Assembly: GCF_041296385.1 (NCBI RefSeq)
Contig: NC_091023.1
Coordinates: forward strand, 8,122,924-8,186,923
Length of the DNA: 64,000 nucleotides
Origin: Aphelocoma coerulescens
Lineage: Eukaryota > Chordata > Aves > Passeriformes > Corvidae
Reading direction: 5' to 3'
Shown: positions 12,566-24,425 of the stretch, one piece after another
Numbering within the stretch: position 1 is the first letter of the stretch
Layout: each line of letters begins with the position of its first letter
The notes under the pieces: model-generated
Database searches by the model: none
Told to the model about the DNA's origin: nothing
The model's input: only the letters and a program-made list of their open reading frames with translations
Translations under genes and position numbers: made by a program

Positions 12566-14798
12566 TCTAATGCCAGTTAAAAAGCCAGTGTAAATGAAGC
12601 TCTTTCTTCCTTCTGCAATAACATTGATGTTAATGAAGGAACTGTTAGGAAAAGGCCACTGCAGCATGATGATCAAAGCTCTGCATGACATGTTTATTAA
12701 AGAAGTGATATTTCTTTAATGTTTCTCCAGTTCAACTTGTTATTTTCTATGCTATTTTATTTTATTTCGCATCCTATGATTTTGATTACTTTTTAGAATA
12801 CCTCTTGTACCCCAAGAATCAACACATCCTGAGTCTTGGTTTAAGAGGACAATTTCTTATAACATGTTTTCATATAATAGCTGCAATTTGGGTAGTGTTT
12901 ATTTCTATACTATTTCAGTAGTTCAAGGATATCAGAACTTCCTGCCAATGGTTTCTTTCATTCTTTGGATGATCTGTCAGTTTGGTTTCTGTCCCATAGG
13001 CAGAGCCATAGTTTGGCAGAAAAGCCAAGCACCAGAAATGCTTCAAAAAGGTAAAGGGTGTGCAAGAAGAGGGACATCTATTTGAGCAGCTGTAAAGGAG
13101 ATGAAATGCACTGCTTTGACCTAATAGCTTGCAAAAAATTGTAAGGATTGCAAATTAAAAATAGCCTCTTTTTTTCAAAATAGTCTGGATTCCTGCTTGC
13201 CTGTCCAACTGAGGTTTTGCATTTATACCTCCAAAGTTTATGTTTTTCCCCAATAGGGCAGTATTTTGTTTTCAAGAAATAACTTTAATATTTGAAGAAA
13301 CAAAACTGTGAAAAAAAATTACACAGAGAAAGTTGTCTAGGCTGTGGGTCACAAGAAGTATTTACATGTAGCTTTCCCTCAAAAAAAAGTGCATGAAAGT
13401 GCATCTATTTATCTTCACAATGAGATTGAGTGAACTCAGCCCACAGGCAGCTGAATCCAAACTCTCCTGACCTGATGCATACGAAAAGTACCACCAAAAG
13501 ATTATTGAAGCCCAGATAATTTCTCCTTGCAAATAGTTCCATGCAGAAATGCAAAACTTCTGCAGAGTAATGGGAAAAGCATCTTATTCTCAATTTTGAC
13601 AAAATATTTATTCATGTAATAAATTATGTGTAAAATGTTATCTTTTGGAGGAAGTAGAAAATGTTGAGTAGATTTAATTTTGCTGCAACTATTTCATACA
13701 TTAATTGCTCTACATAAATTTCAGAATTACTCAAGAAAGTATTAGCGAGACCAATGTAATTTAAGGTGATTACCTTTTTGAACTGTGAAAAGATAATTAA
13801 CCCCAGGAAGAAGTAATGTTTTTTGTTGCTTATGTGTACAAATCTTGGTTAGCTGTGTTATAACTTTTTATAATTCGTTCTTGTACTGCTGTGTTTATAG
13901 AAATATATTGATTTGTAGGATTTGTTTTACTGTGTTGGATGGAAGTGTAATGAAAAAGCAATTTTAGGCATGATTCAAAGCCTCCTAAAATCAATATGGA
14001 TCTTCTTATTGACTTTAGTAGGCTTTGGATCATCTTAAAAAATGTGGTAATACAAAAAGTTTTGTTTCAGACTGTATTCTTAGGCAGACTTTCAGTATGT
14101 TCTCTGGTAATCCATTATTTTCAAAATCACCAAGGTTACTTTTCTGCTGGAAGTGACCAGTTGCAAAGCTCCTTCATTAGTTTCTAAGGTTAGATTAGTG
14201 TCCCACCCCAAAGTATTCGAAAACTGGGCCAGTGTGAAAACACTGCTTGAAAGTATTTCTCATTTTGAATACAAAGAACTAAGAGCAGCATTTATAGATA
14301 TAACTGTAAAGGGAAATGAGACTTGGCTTCTTGACTCTGAAATAGTAGGATGAAGAGCAACATAATTTCTCCCCATTCCTAAAAGAAACTGTAAACTGTT
14401 TTGTTTCATTAGACCACTGGTCTGTCTGGTTTATCTTTGATGCCTCAGAAAAAGCATCAGAAAAAACCTGTATAATGGACAAGCATTCAATAATATCCTT
14501 TCCTAACCTTAGGCATATAGTGTCAGGCATTCCCTTCTAGTGTGAAGGCTGATATGGTAGTCTTATAAATTATTCTTCTAGATAGTCTAATCACAGACAT
14601 CTTTTACTCCTGCCTGCTTTCCTGTCTCTGTAATAGCTTGTGACATTGAGAAATGCAATCAATTTACATACAACTTGAATGCACTGCTAGGAAGGAATGG
14701 AGGAGGTTAATAGAAAACTCTCTTTGCTGCAATAAGATTTTTCTTGTGTGAAGCTGAATACTCATGACCTAATTAAATGTAAAGGAGATGACTGCTCC

Positions 14799-14813
14799 TT
14801 TTTTTTTTTTTTT
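14799..14813. repeat. T15 homopolymer
   Basis: Fifteen consecutive T. No adjoining retrocopy or target duplication is recognisable. Confidence 0.9.
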
Positions 14814-16648
14814 AACTGTGTATTAATAGGTGCTTGTCTGAACTATGATTTAAAAAGACTGAATGAGATCGTGGGAGCCTCTGTGTGCCTTTGATCAGGC
14901 TGCAGTTGGCCTCTGGAAATGAGCGTGCAGGGAATGAAAAATCAGAGCACCTCTGGAATCCTTCCCCATCTCAAGGACAAATTATGCTTCTTCTAAGTCT
15001 CCTTTGCTCTTAATTCTCATTTTGGATAAAAATTAATCTTGGCAGAATCCATATATTGTTGAAAATATGTTTCTGGCCTGAAATTACCAGTAGAGTTTGA
15101 CTTAACAAATACCTCGTAGTCTGTCACTAAATACAGGAGACTATTTCTAGTGTCAGTGGCAGGCCCAGTCTGCTGCACCAAGGTAATGGATACTATGTGA
15201 ATTGGGGCCTAAATATGTGAGAACTTTATGCCTAATGTTTAATTAAGTTGATTTATTGTATTTTTTAAGCATAGGTAATGATATAATGTCTATTTTTTGA
15301 AGACTTCATTTCCTACTTCCAGAGAAGTACTGAAAATTTAATTATTTCTCTGAAGTGTCTTTAAACAATATGAAACAGTGATTTGGAAAAAACTAACATT
15401 AATAGCTCTAAATGTTTGGGGTTTTTTTTATTTCACCTGATTACTGAAATTTATCATTAATTTAATGTTTCCCTTGTCATCTCTAAAGAATCATAGGGTG
15501 TGGGTACAAAAAATAAAGAAAAAATCATTGAGCAGTCAGTGGCATAGTGGGATTTGTTGAATAAAAATTAGGTATTTAAAAAATAGAGCATATAAAGTTT
15601 TGCCTCCTCTATAGTCTTCTTGTAAATAAGCAACCTCTTGTGTGATTTCCCATTTGTTGGTGCAGTATCTGTACTCCTTCCATCGCTAAGTACTCCCAGA
15701 CTTTGAGTTCAGTTCATTGTAATAGTGATCACCACGTGTTCATATCAGTCAAGCTCAAAAAAATAATAAATTAATCTTTGTTATGCATGATTACTCATTT
15801 TAATTCCTGTGCAAGGATGACATGTGCTCTTGATCCTTGTACTTTTACTTCTAATGAGAATCATCACAAATTCCTGACAAATCATTCTTATTTACAGGTA
15901 ATTTAGAGTTGTAAAAGTTGTTAACAGTCTTTCAGTTTCTGAATGCAGAGGGCCAAATTCTGATTTTGTGTGGTTTGCTCCCACTTTGCATTATGTTTGC
16001 TTGAGGGAAAGTTATGACAAAATTAATCCCAAATTAGTTTCCAGTAAAGAAAAATTCATATTCCTGTCCATTGCTGCTATGTAAGACATTAAGGGCATTC
16101 TATACCTGGCATGGCTGGGTTATGGAGAAGATCTACATGATAATATGATAGGGTAAAAATCTAAATGCTTAGCCTCATAAATGCAATCCGTCCAAAATCA
16201 TAAAAATGAATTCCTGCGGCTTTGGAAGTACAGGAAGGAATTGTGTGGAATTTGCTCTATTGGATGCTCATAAATGGTTGAAACTCTTCTACTGGAAATG
16301 GCTTTTGGCACGGACTTTCTTTTATAGTAAAAAATCTTTGGACTAGAAACTGAAATCAAGGGGGTGGAAATAACTCTAAAATGCTCTCACCTCCCTCTCC
16401 TAGAATCTGGTTTCCTTGTTCTTTACTGTTGTGTCACATCTCACTCGAGGTAGCAGCATAGGATAGGGTAATGTTGGATATTTAGTCTGATCTAGAGGCT
16501 GAGGCATGTGCAACCTCCAAGAATTTTTTTCAACTCCCAGAAGAGTGTTTCAGCTCCCATTCTTTTCTCCCCTGGTGCTGGAGTGTCTGTGTCTGGGCAC
16601 TGATTACACAGGGCAAAACTGTGAAATGGTTGAAAGAGACTCAGGCAA

Positions 16649-16663
16649 GTGTGTGTGTGTGTG
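16649..16663. repeat. (GT)n microsatellite
   Basis: Seven GT units plus a G. Simple repeat. Confidence 0.9.
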
Positions 16664-17920
16664 GGACTGCTATTGTTGCCTTTTTATTTCCCCAGGCCTC
16701 CCAGGCTCTTTGCTGTTGCTCAGTGTGAATATGATTGCTGAAACACCTTCCATGAGACAGCTAATCATCACTTTTGTTCAATGGAAAGAAATAATTCTCC
16801 TCTCTGGTGAAAATATTGATAAGGTATTATTCTATTCCTTTCTTTGGCATCACCTGCAGAAATAAAGCCAATTTTCCTTCCTAGTTAGGATCTATTTCTC
16901 ATTTTCCCCCTTTCCTCACAAGTCAGTAAGGAATGTACTATAGCTCTGTTTCCCATTCTCAGGAACACTAACCTACAGGTTCAGATCATTCCTGACATTC
17001 CCTGAAAGGAAGGTCCTTGGTGTGTTTCCAGTGAGGGAAGTATTTAAAAAGGTCAAATTACAACCTTCTCTGTACATACAAGACAATTCTAAAACACTTC
17101 AATTAAGATCTATATTTTCTCTGTGACCAATATTAAGGCTGGTAATATTCTGTTTTAATCTGACTATAAAATTAAAGTAATTTCTGTTGAATGAAAAATC
17201 TTTTTCCCTTATAGAATATCTCAGATTCCATTGTTTTATTGGATGGACTTAAGCCATGTTTTAGTGTGAGGCTTTTGTATCACAAGGACCACCAATAGTG
17301 TGTGACACTGGACTCTTTGGTACTTCTCTCTTACTACTTCAGTTTTGTCAGATTCACCTAAGCATTTAGTGAATTCCCAATCAGTAATGTACGGGTTTAA
17401 AAGCAGAGCCTCACAATGTTTTGTCCTGGTGGCTTGCCCTTCATGCTAGAGATCCTCAAATTTAAATAACCCAGATGAAAAGAATTCATACCAGCAGCCA
17501 TCTAGCATTTATGTAAATAAATGCCCGAGTTCATAAAGCAGGCTTTGGGTGTTTAAGTGGTTTATTTTTCACTAATCTACTTATGAATAAGAAAGACACT
17601 TTTTGCCTTTTGTTTGCCACAGTTACAGCTGTGCCCCCTCTCACCCTTTGTGCTGCTGCTATGTGACAGTAGTGACTGCTGGTATGATTAAAACTTGAGT
17701 ATTAATTCAATTTTTAATCTTCTTTCTTTGCATGGTTGGTTACATAAAGCTAGCAGCTCACTAGAAGATTATTTTGTGTAATGTTGCAACATCATAGTAC
17801 CCTGAATGTAAGATTGATATATTCTCAGGGAAAGGCTGGACCTGCTTAAGTCCATGAGATTCCTATTAATTTGAAGGAAACCAGAAAGTCCCACCCATTT
17901 TCCTTCCAGGCTCTCCTAAG

Positions 17921-18010
17921 ACCTTGTGTGTTTTTTGGCAAGTGGCATTACCTGCCATTTCTCTATCTGTAAAAAGGAAGAAAATGGTATTTACCTTCTT
18001 TAACTACTAT
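17921..18010 (+). mobile_element. Possible MIR/CORE-SINE-like remnant
   Basis: The order 'GACCTTG…GGCAAGT…TTTCTCTATCTGTAAAA…ATGGTATTTACCT' parallels the MIR segment that runs from 'GACCTTGGGCAAGT' through 'TTTCC(T/C)CATCTGTAAAATGGG' to 'TA(C/T)CTACCT'. It is old and diverged, with a few extra bases. The match comes from recall of the consensus, and a different old SINE with the same core is possible. Confidence 0.5.
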
Positions 18011-19097
18011 GAGAAATTTTTGTACAAAAAATTGGATGGGTCAACTTGATTGCATTTTTTCCTTTTAAAATATATTTCATATCTATTTCCAGTTGAAGGA
18101 TGAAGTGTGTGTGCTTGAATTCCTTATGTAGTCTGTCTGTAAATGTTGTATCCACTCCTTTACTCCAAGCTGTGTCTGTGGTCTCTCATGTGAATATTTT
18201 TTCCAGTGTTCTGTGACATTCTCAATTATCTTTAGGTAAAGTGCTATGAATTCTTGTTGATTGAAACAATCTGACTATGGTGATACAGCAGCTTTTACAT
18301 CAAGAAGCAGGGTAGTTTTTTACCTGTACCCACTCTGGTAATTAAATTCAAATCTCTTTGTGTCTGGTCAACAGCAGGAATTGCCATGTCAAATGTCTAA
18401 GCAAACAGTAGGAGCAATTATTGCCCTGACAGGGTCTACAAGTGTTGCCAGGAAAGGAAAAGTTCAATTCTTGCTTCAAAAGCAGCAGCAGTGAGTGATG
18501 GGCAGAAGCAATTTCTTAACTGCCATCCGTTCACTGATTAATGCTACAATGGAAAAACTTCGGATTAAAAATTCATTCCACAATTTGCTCCTAACTATGC
18601 ATATAAAGGTTGATCCTGATTATTTTAGCTCCTATTTCCATTTTCTGTGTTGCTGCAACAAATTTACATAGATTATGCTGTCTATCTGCTATCAGCAATG
18701 GGTCTTTTGAGTGCTTGGGAATGTAAAGGTACATAAATATTTGGAGAGCAGAAGGAAATACGAAATAGTTGATGACTCAAAGCTATCACCATGGTTTGCT
18801 GGTTGAAGGCCCTGCCATACCATGTTATCAGAGTGTCTGATATTTTAGATAGTACTCAGATTGCTGACTAATACACTAAGTGATAATAATGGTTTGCAGA
18901 GAAATTTCTGACCCCATCATAATGATTGTCTGATGGGCACTTCTTTGATAAATTGCCTGATCTTAACCTGTAGTGTGAGTTTTGTCAAAGCTGACAGCAG
19001 GAATGACTGATCTTGACGTTGCTGTATGACTTATATGATAACTATGGTTCTTCCTTCAATCTGTCCAAGATTCCCAGCTTTCATATTCATGTGCATT

Positions 19098-19111
19098 TAT
19101 ATATATATATT
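19098..19111. repeat. (TA)n short run
   Basis: Seven TA/AT steps without interruption. Simple repeat. Confidence 0.85.
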
Positions 19112-21315
19112 TACTTGTCAAAAATTTTTGGAAACCTCTTTGTATTATTTGACTTCTGTGCTTTGTGATACAGGCAACAAATTTTGCCTGTAGTCTACCT
19201 CTTTGCTAAGACTGTCCTGATAAAATGCAATGAACAGGTTTGTATGTTAAGGACCCCAACAAATAATTGTTAGGTTGTAGGATCTGAAAAAAAGTTATTC
19301 TTGAGTGCCACTGTGGGCCCTTTCTAACTTATTCATTTTTTTCACTCAATTGGTTTTGAACAACTCCAACTTGGTACTCGGTTCACTTGGAGTTCTAAGT
19401 GAACACGGATTTTCATTTATTAATGTTGTCCTTATTTACTGAAACTACTGTTGCCTTTAGTCTCATGTTTTTCTCCTTCCTGAGAAGATGCTCTGCAGAA
19501 AGAGTGAAATAGTCCTTTAAACTGGGGATTTTTTTACCTAGGATGGCACAGAAAAAAGGGAATGTCTTTCACAAGAAAGGGGCGAAAAGAAGCTAAACTT
19601 GTGTTCCGTCATTAGAAAGGAGTATCTCACCTGAGTCCTGTCATGCGAAAACAGAAGGCATCTCATTGGGTCTCCTACTTGTTCACTGGTGCAGGGCTGG
19701 ATGCTTACTGTGAACAAATTAGTTTAATTACAAGCATCAGAGTCTGACCAGAGCAAATGCCAGAGGCTGGTATTCATCTGGGTTGGAGAGGAAATGGCCT
19801 CTAATCCAGTGTTTTCCGGCTGACTGGAGCCAGCCACGATTTACTTTGTCTTCCAGAAACTGTGTGAAAAGTGTCTGACAGCTTCTGCTTCATTGTCCAG
19901 TTGAGCTGCTGAGCTCTTCATATTTCCTAGGTATCTCATACAGCGGGTGAATACTGGTAGAGAAGATGAGAGCTGATCTCTTCTGCTTAGTTGGGTTTGT
20001 GTGGCTGAAGTGTTCGGTGTCTTTAGTGGAATTTGTGAGTGATTGCTCTGTGTTCACAGCATAAAGATCTCTGGTGGGTTGGATTTCATTCCCTTTCATC
20101 TATTGTATATCTTTGGTTTCCAGTTAATTCAGTCTGAAAACACCTGAGAATTCTAACTAAGAAATTGCAATGGAAAATTGAGAAATCCACACATTTTTAC
20201 AAACTTTAAATCCAAAGAACTGAGAACTTTAGGATAAACTACATTGTCTATCACTTATAAATTCCAGTATTATGGGTTCTTCCTTTATTTTTGAACATAT
20301 TTATCATGTTTAATTAATTATAAACCCTGCAATTTTACAAAGAAAGCAGAGGCAAAGTAGTCATTAGGTAAAAAATTTGTGTGTTGAACAGCAGTTCATA
20401 TTAGTACTTTCTAAGTTAGAGGGAAACCATTTTGTAATGGTTTGTTTGTTATGCTCTGCTCTGTTTGTTAGTCTAGTTATAATCATAGTAGAAATTAAAA
20501 GTAGAGACAAACTCTTTAAGACAGATACTTGCTGCACCTGTAATTTTGAAAGAAGATAACATTTATCCTGGTGTGAATTTTGCAAATTTAAAGAAGTGGG
20601 TTTGTGAAGAAAACAGAAGGATAATTATTGCTGTGGAAGAAGGAGGTTTGGGAAGCCTTGCTATTACTCAAATATTTTCTTTTTTGTCTTTATTGATGTA
20701 GAAGAGCACAAAATATTTGTTTGATTTCTTAAACAGGTTTTTTTCTGTGCCCTGGTGCTTTCATAGATCTAGCTTACAGGAATTGGACTCTCAAGCGCCA
20801 TGAGCTTTTAGTAGGATGGTTTGGTCCCTTCAATCCCAAGGAGGATTATAATAGAGTATAAATAGAGACAATAGCATTGTCTGTGCTCTTCTCAGTATCA
20901 CTGATGGAAATAAAGCTTTAGGAGATGCCCAGTAGGAATAAGCACCATGTAGAGCAGTTCATGAGAAAGGAAGAAGGGGTTCTTCATCACAATGAGCTGG
21001 TGTAGCCACCTCCCTGTTGAAAGGAAAGCCTGTAGAACGGGCTCCCATACTGCTGGGAAACACATCCAAGAACTGTTGATCATTGCTAGAGGACACAGAC
21101 AAACCAAATAACTGGGAACACAGTTCCTGGGAGTGCCACACAAATACAGATTTTAATTTTATAAATATACTTACAGAAAAGTTTCACATGCATGTATTGT
21201 GTTATGTTTCCATGAGGCAGCCCAGATAAACTGCTGAATTTCACTGGCTGCTGAAAGTACCTTTGGCAAAAGCAGACCAAGAGTATTTTTACTATTTCAC
21301 TGTTGGTATAAACAT

Positions 21316-21368
21316 AAAAAAAAAAAAAAACCCCAAAAGACAAAAAACAAACAAGCAAACAAAAAAAC
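21316..21368. repeat. A15 tract and adjoining A-rich low-complexity DNA
   Basis: Fifteen A are followed by C-interrupted A-rich sequence (CCCCAAAAG, CAAAAAACAAACAAGCAAAC, AAAAAAACCCC). It resembles the decayed A-rich tail seen after retroposed sequences, but I find no recognisable retroposon body to its left, so low-complexity DNA is the safer call. Confidence 0.75.
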
Positions 21369-24281
21369 CCCAGTATGTTTTCTGTATTCTCATATGATGT
21401 TGGCTTCAATACTTCATATTTCACTAATAAAGGCCCAGCACAGTCAAAAAACCTGTATTTGTGCCTGTAACAATTGTACACTGATGTATTTATATGTGAT
21501 CTCTCCTGGGCACTGAATCTGAGAAAACAGACAGGAAGCTCAGAACCTTCTCATATTTTCTGAAAGATTCCATGAGAATACACAAAACCTTGTATCAGTT
21601 TTGTTGCTTGTCTATATATTTTAATTCCCACCACTATGGCTCCTTCCCTGTGGATTCACAGCTAGTATAAATTAGTAGTGCATTATTGTTTTCAAAGGTT
21701 ATCCCAAGTAGCTTCTGCTTATGATCTATCCCTTGATGTTCCCTTTGTTTAGATGTTTTTAGTTGTGCTGGCCAAGTTTTGATGAAATTTGAGTGCTGTG
21801 CAGTTACTGTATGCCATTTATTATCATATAATCTGACAAGCTGAATGTTTGGCACACATACTTAAAAAAGTGAACACAGGAAAATTGTGGAGGGAAAGGA
21901 AAACATGTTCTGTTAATCATTAAAATACATTGATACTCTTAAGTGTTATAAAATTACATTTTTACAGTTAAAACTGGGATTTTTAAACAACTTGTTGAAG
22001 TTGAATAGTTTTGATATGGAATGGTTTCAGCCCTCCTAGCTGTAGTCCAGGATTCTGTCATTTAACTTATGTTCAATATTTAAATATTATAGCAACTTAA
22101 GTGAAGATTTTGAGAAAACCTTGCTGTTCTTGTTTTCTCTTTTACTGGATCCTCCATGCACCACAGTTTCCCCCTATTTCATAAAAGTTTTGTTTGGCTT
22201 TGATTTACTCTTTTCTATCCTCAGCACAGTGAGGAAGCTGCTTTCTGTGAGTACAAAGAAAAGAAACCACCTACATTTGATAAGACTGAACATTACCATG
22301 TATATATATGATGCATAATTAAGGGGACAAAAGAAAGAGACACTGTAAATTAGCTTAGGTGAATGCAATGCCAAGTAAATGAGTGAGAAGCATATCTTTA
22401 AGAAACAACCCCCCTCCACAGACTATAAATGTTTCTCAATGGTCTTCTGTTCTCCAAGATCTCACTTGTGGCAGAGATGGGGCCAAATTTTCTTCATACC
22501 TTGTGTGTATGTTTGCACACCTCCTTTTATGAGTGACAACTAGAGGAACTCATTGATTGTCCTGATTTTTTTTCTCCTAATATAAAGGAAATTGCTTGCA
22601 GTTGCAGGACTGATCGGTTGTCTCATTGCACCACTGAACATATTTTTGCTGTTTTCTGGGCCAGAAACCGGGCACTAGAGTTCAATACAGGAAATAATTT
22701 AACTACTGGAGAAACTAGCTGCAAGCTTCCTGGTAACACAGAAAAATGACACATAATTTCAGGCAAGTGGTTTTCAGTATCTGGTTTATGACCACGGTGG
22801 TCCATAAGCTATTCCTAAGGCATTTGCTGATAGTAACTGAGACAAGCAAATCTATTGCTATTTGAAGTGAATTTTGTGCACAGCTTAAAGAAGTAGGACT
22901 TCTATGTAGTTGTAGGGCCCTGTGTCAGCTGTGTTTGCTCTCACTGGTATCAGAATGGCAGATGTATGGAGATTTAGTAAAGCATCAATTTTTAGCGTCT
23001 TGTTAGGAGTGGCACTGTGTACCAGAAAAATAATTGTAGTTATCAGAAGTTTTATTATTGAAAGTCATCTTCTGTTCCACTTTCATTACTCAGAATATGA
23101 GAGTTTTAGGGATTTAGTGGCTAAAATTTCAGAAAGCAGAGTGGCTTGCCTCCTCACCACAAGGGCTGACAGCAAAGTTGAAGACATGAAAATAAGGGAG
23201 TTAGAGAACTCAGTGTTACAGTTCTATTATCATTATTCCCACAAATGTTTGGCAGCAGAGGTTTTACCTGCATTCATGTTTTATGACATAGAAACATTCC
23301 ACAGGGCAGGAGTTTTGGAGAAAAAGGAGCTTGTCAGTAGTATGAAGTTAACCCTGGGGTACCAAATATTTGGCAGTTAAACAGCTGTGAAATTCATCTC
23401 TTAGCAACTTCTTTTCTCTGTTTACAGCCAATCTCAAGTCAAAGTGTTGGGAGTTTAAAGGGTTTGGTGTTGAAGTTCATTCTGCACCCTTTTGTCAACA
23501 AAGGATCTTGTAAAATAGGGGAAGGGAGATACCCTGTTGTGTGTGAAAACAGTGCTGAGTTGCTTAATATGGGAGTCATATTAAGTTAGTGGTTTTAAGG
23601 GGGCCTTACTTCAGGGATCAAGTTGGGAATCCAGTTGAGTATGGAATATGTCTCAAGAATGCCCTTTTTGGTCTCACTTCTATAGCACATGGGTGAAAGA
23701 TTGTACCTTTGCAGTATAAGCGTTTTTTCTTCTCTTTCTAGCTTAATTCTAGAGGAATGCAGACATGCTGACTAGAGAATAAATTTGGACTAGCTACAGT
23801 AAATGCATTTCAGCTACTCCCGGTTCACAATAGCATGAGAAGAGTCTGTTCTATGCTGTCTACTCATGAGCATGGAATACATTTCTCAATGAACAGAAAA
23901 TTATTCAAATGGAAATATGAGAATATTAGAATTGTGATGTGCTTATGACCTTTCAGGGCTGTTGGGAATGACATAACTCTAGGTAGGCTGATGGGATACA
24001 TGCTTTAAAAAAGCAGGATATATTTCACTGTTGACGTGAAATCATTGCTGTCTGGGTTGAAAAAAAAAGAAAAACTGTGACAGGAGAGTGGAAAGAAACA
24101 AAAACTCTTTTTCAGGAGTTGAAAATTCTTCTGTCTGTCTCTAGCATTGTTCTTGTGGCAGATTGCCCTCACCCTTCACATGTCCATCACTGCCTTTGGC
24201 TCAAAAACCTGTAGTTACATGACCCATGTGTAGAGAAGACTCATTATCTTTTCTGGAACTTCATAATTGGAAAAAAGATGA

Positions 24282-24425
24282 AATCACAGAATGGATTTGT
24301 TTGGAAGGGAACTTTAAAGTTCATTGAGTTCCAACCCCCCTGCCATAGGCAGAGACACCTCCCTGTGACCAGATTGCTCAGACCCTCATCCAACCTGGCC
24401 ATGGGTCCTGCTGGCACCCCAGAGC
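24282..24425 (-). mobile_element. CR1 LINE 3' fragment, minus orientation
   Basis: The plus strand begins AATCACAGAATGG and continues with 'GGAAGGGAACTTTAAAG', 'GAGTTCCAACCCCCCTGCCA', 'GGCAGAGACACCT', 'GACCAGATTGCTCA' and 'TCATCCAACCTGGCC'. That is the reverse complement of the last part of avian CR1. It is shorter and more diverged than the copy at 12225-12565. The right edge is uncertain because the sequence loses resemblance after the 'CAACCTGGCC' block. Confidence 0.88.

Larger units (their letters stand above)
12566..17920. other. Unique noncoding DNA, no gene recognised
   Basis: AT-rich single-copy-looking sequence with a T15 tract (14799-14813) and a (GT)n run (16649-16663). A 119-codon frame at 16506-16865 contains a run of cysteines around the GT repeat that superficially recalls an EGF-like module. 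The spacing does not hold up, and the Val-Cys alternation comes from the GT repeat itself. The stretch at about 14620-15060 lacks simple sequence and may be a conserved noncoding element (see findings). Confidence 0.6.
18011..24281. other. Unique noncoding DNA, no gene recognised
   Basis: AT-rich sequence with a short TA run (19098-19111) and an A-rich patch (21316-21368). The longest frame, 152 codons on the plus strand at 22922-23380, resembles nothing I know and has no evident splice or promoter context. About 18480-18710 looks like a candidate conserved noncoding element (see findings). Confidence 0.6.

Noticed and set aside
12291..12593. 100-codon plus-strand frame starting MGRDTFHWTRLL
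   Set aside because: It lies inside the CR1 element and is antisense to it. Such frames recur wherever this repeat occurs.
16506..16865. EGF-like looking segment (TDYTGQNCE, several Cys)
   Set aside because: Cysteine spacing does not fit an EGF module, and the Cys-Val alternation is produced by the GT microsatellite at 16649-16663. There is no plausible splice context.
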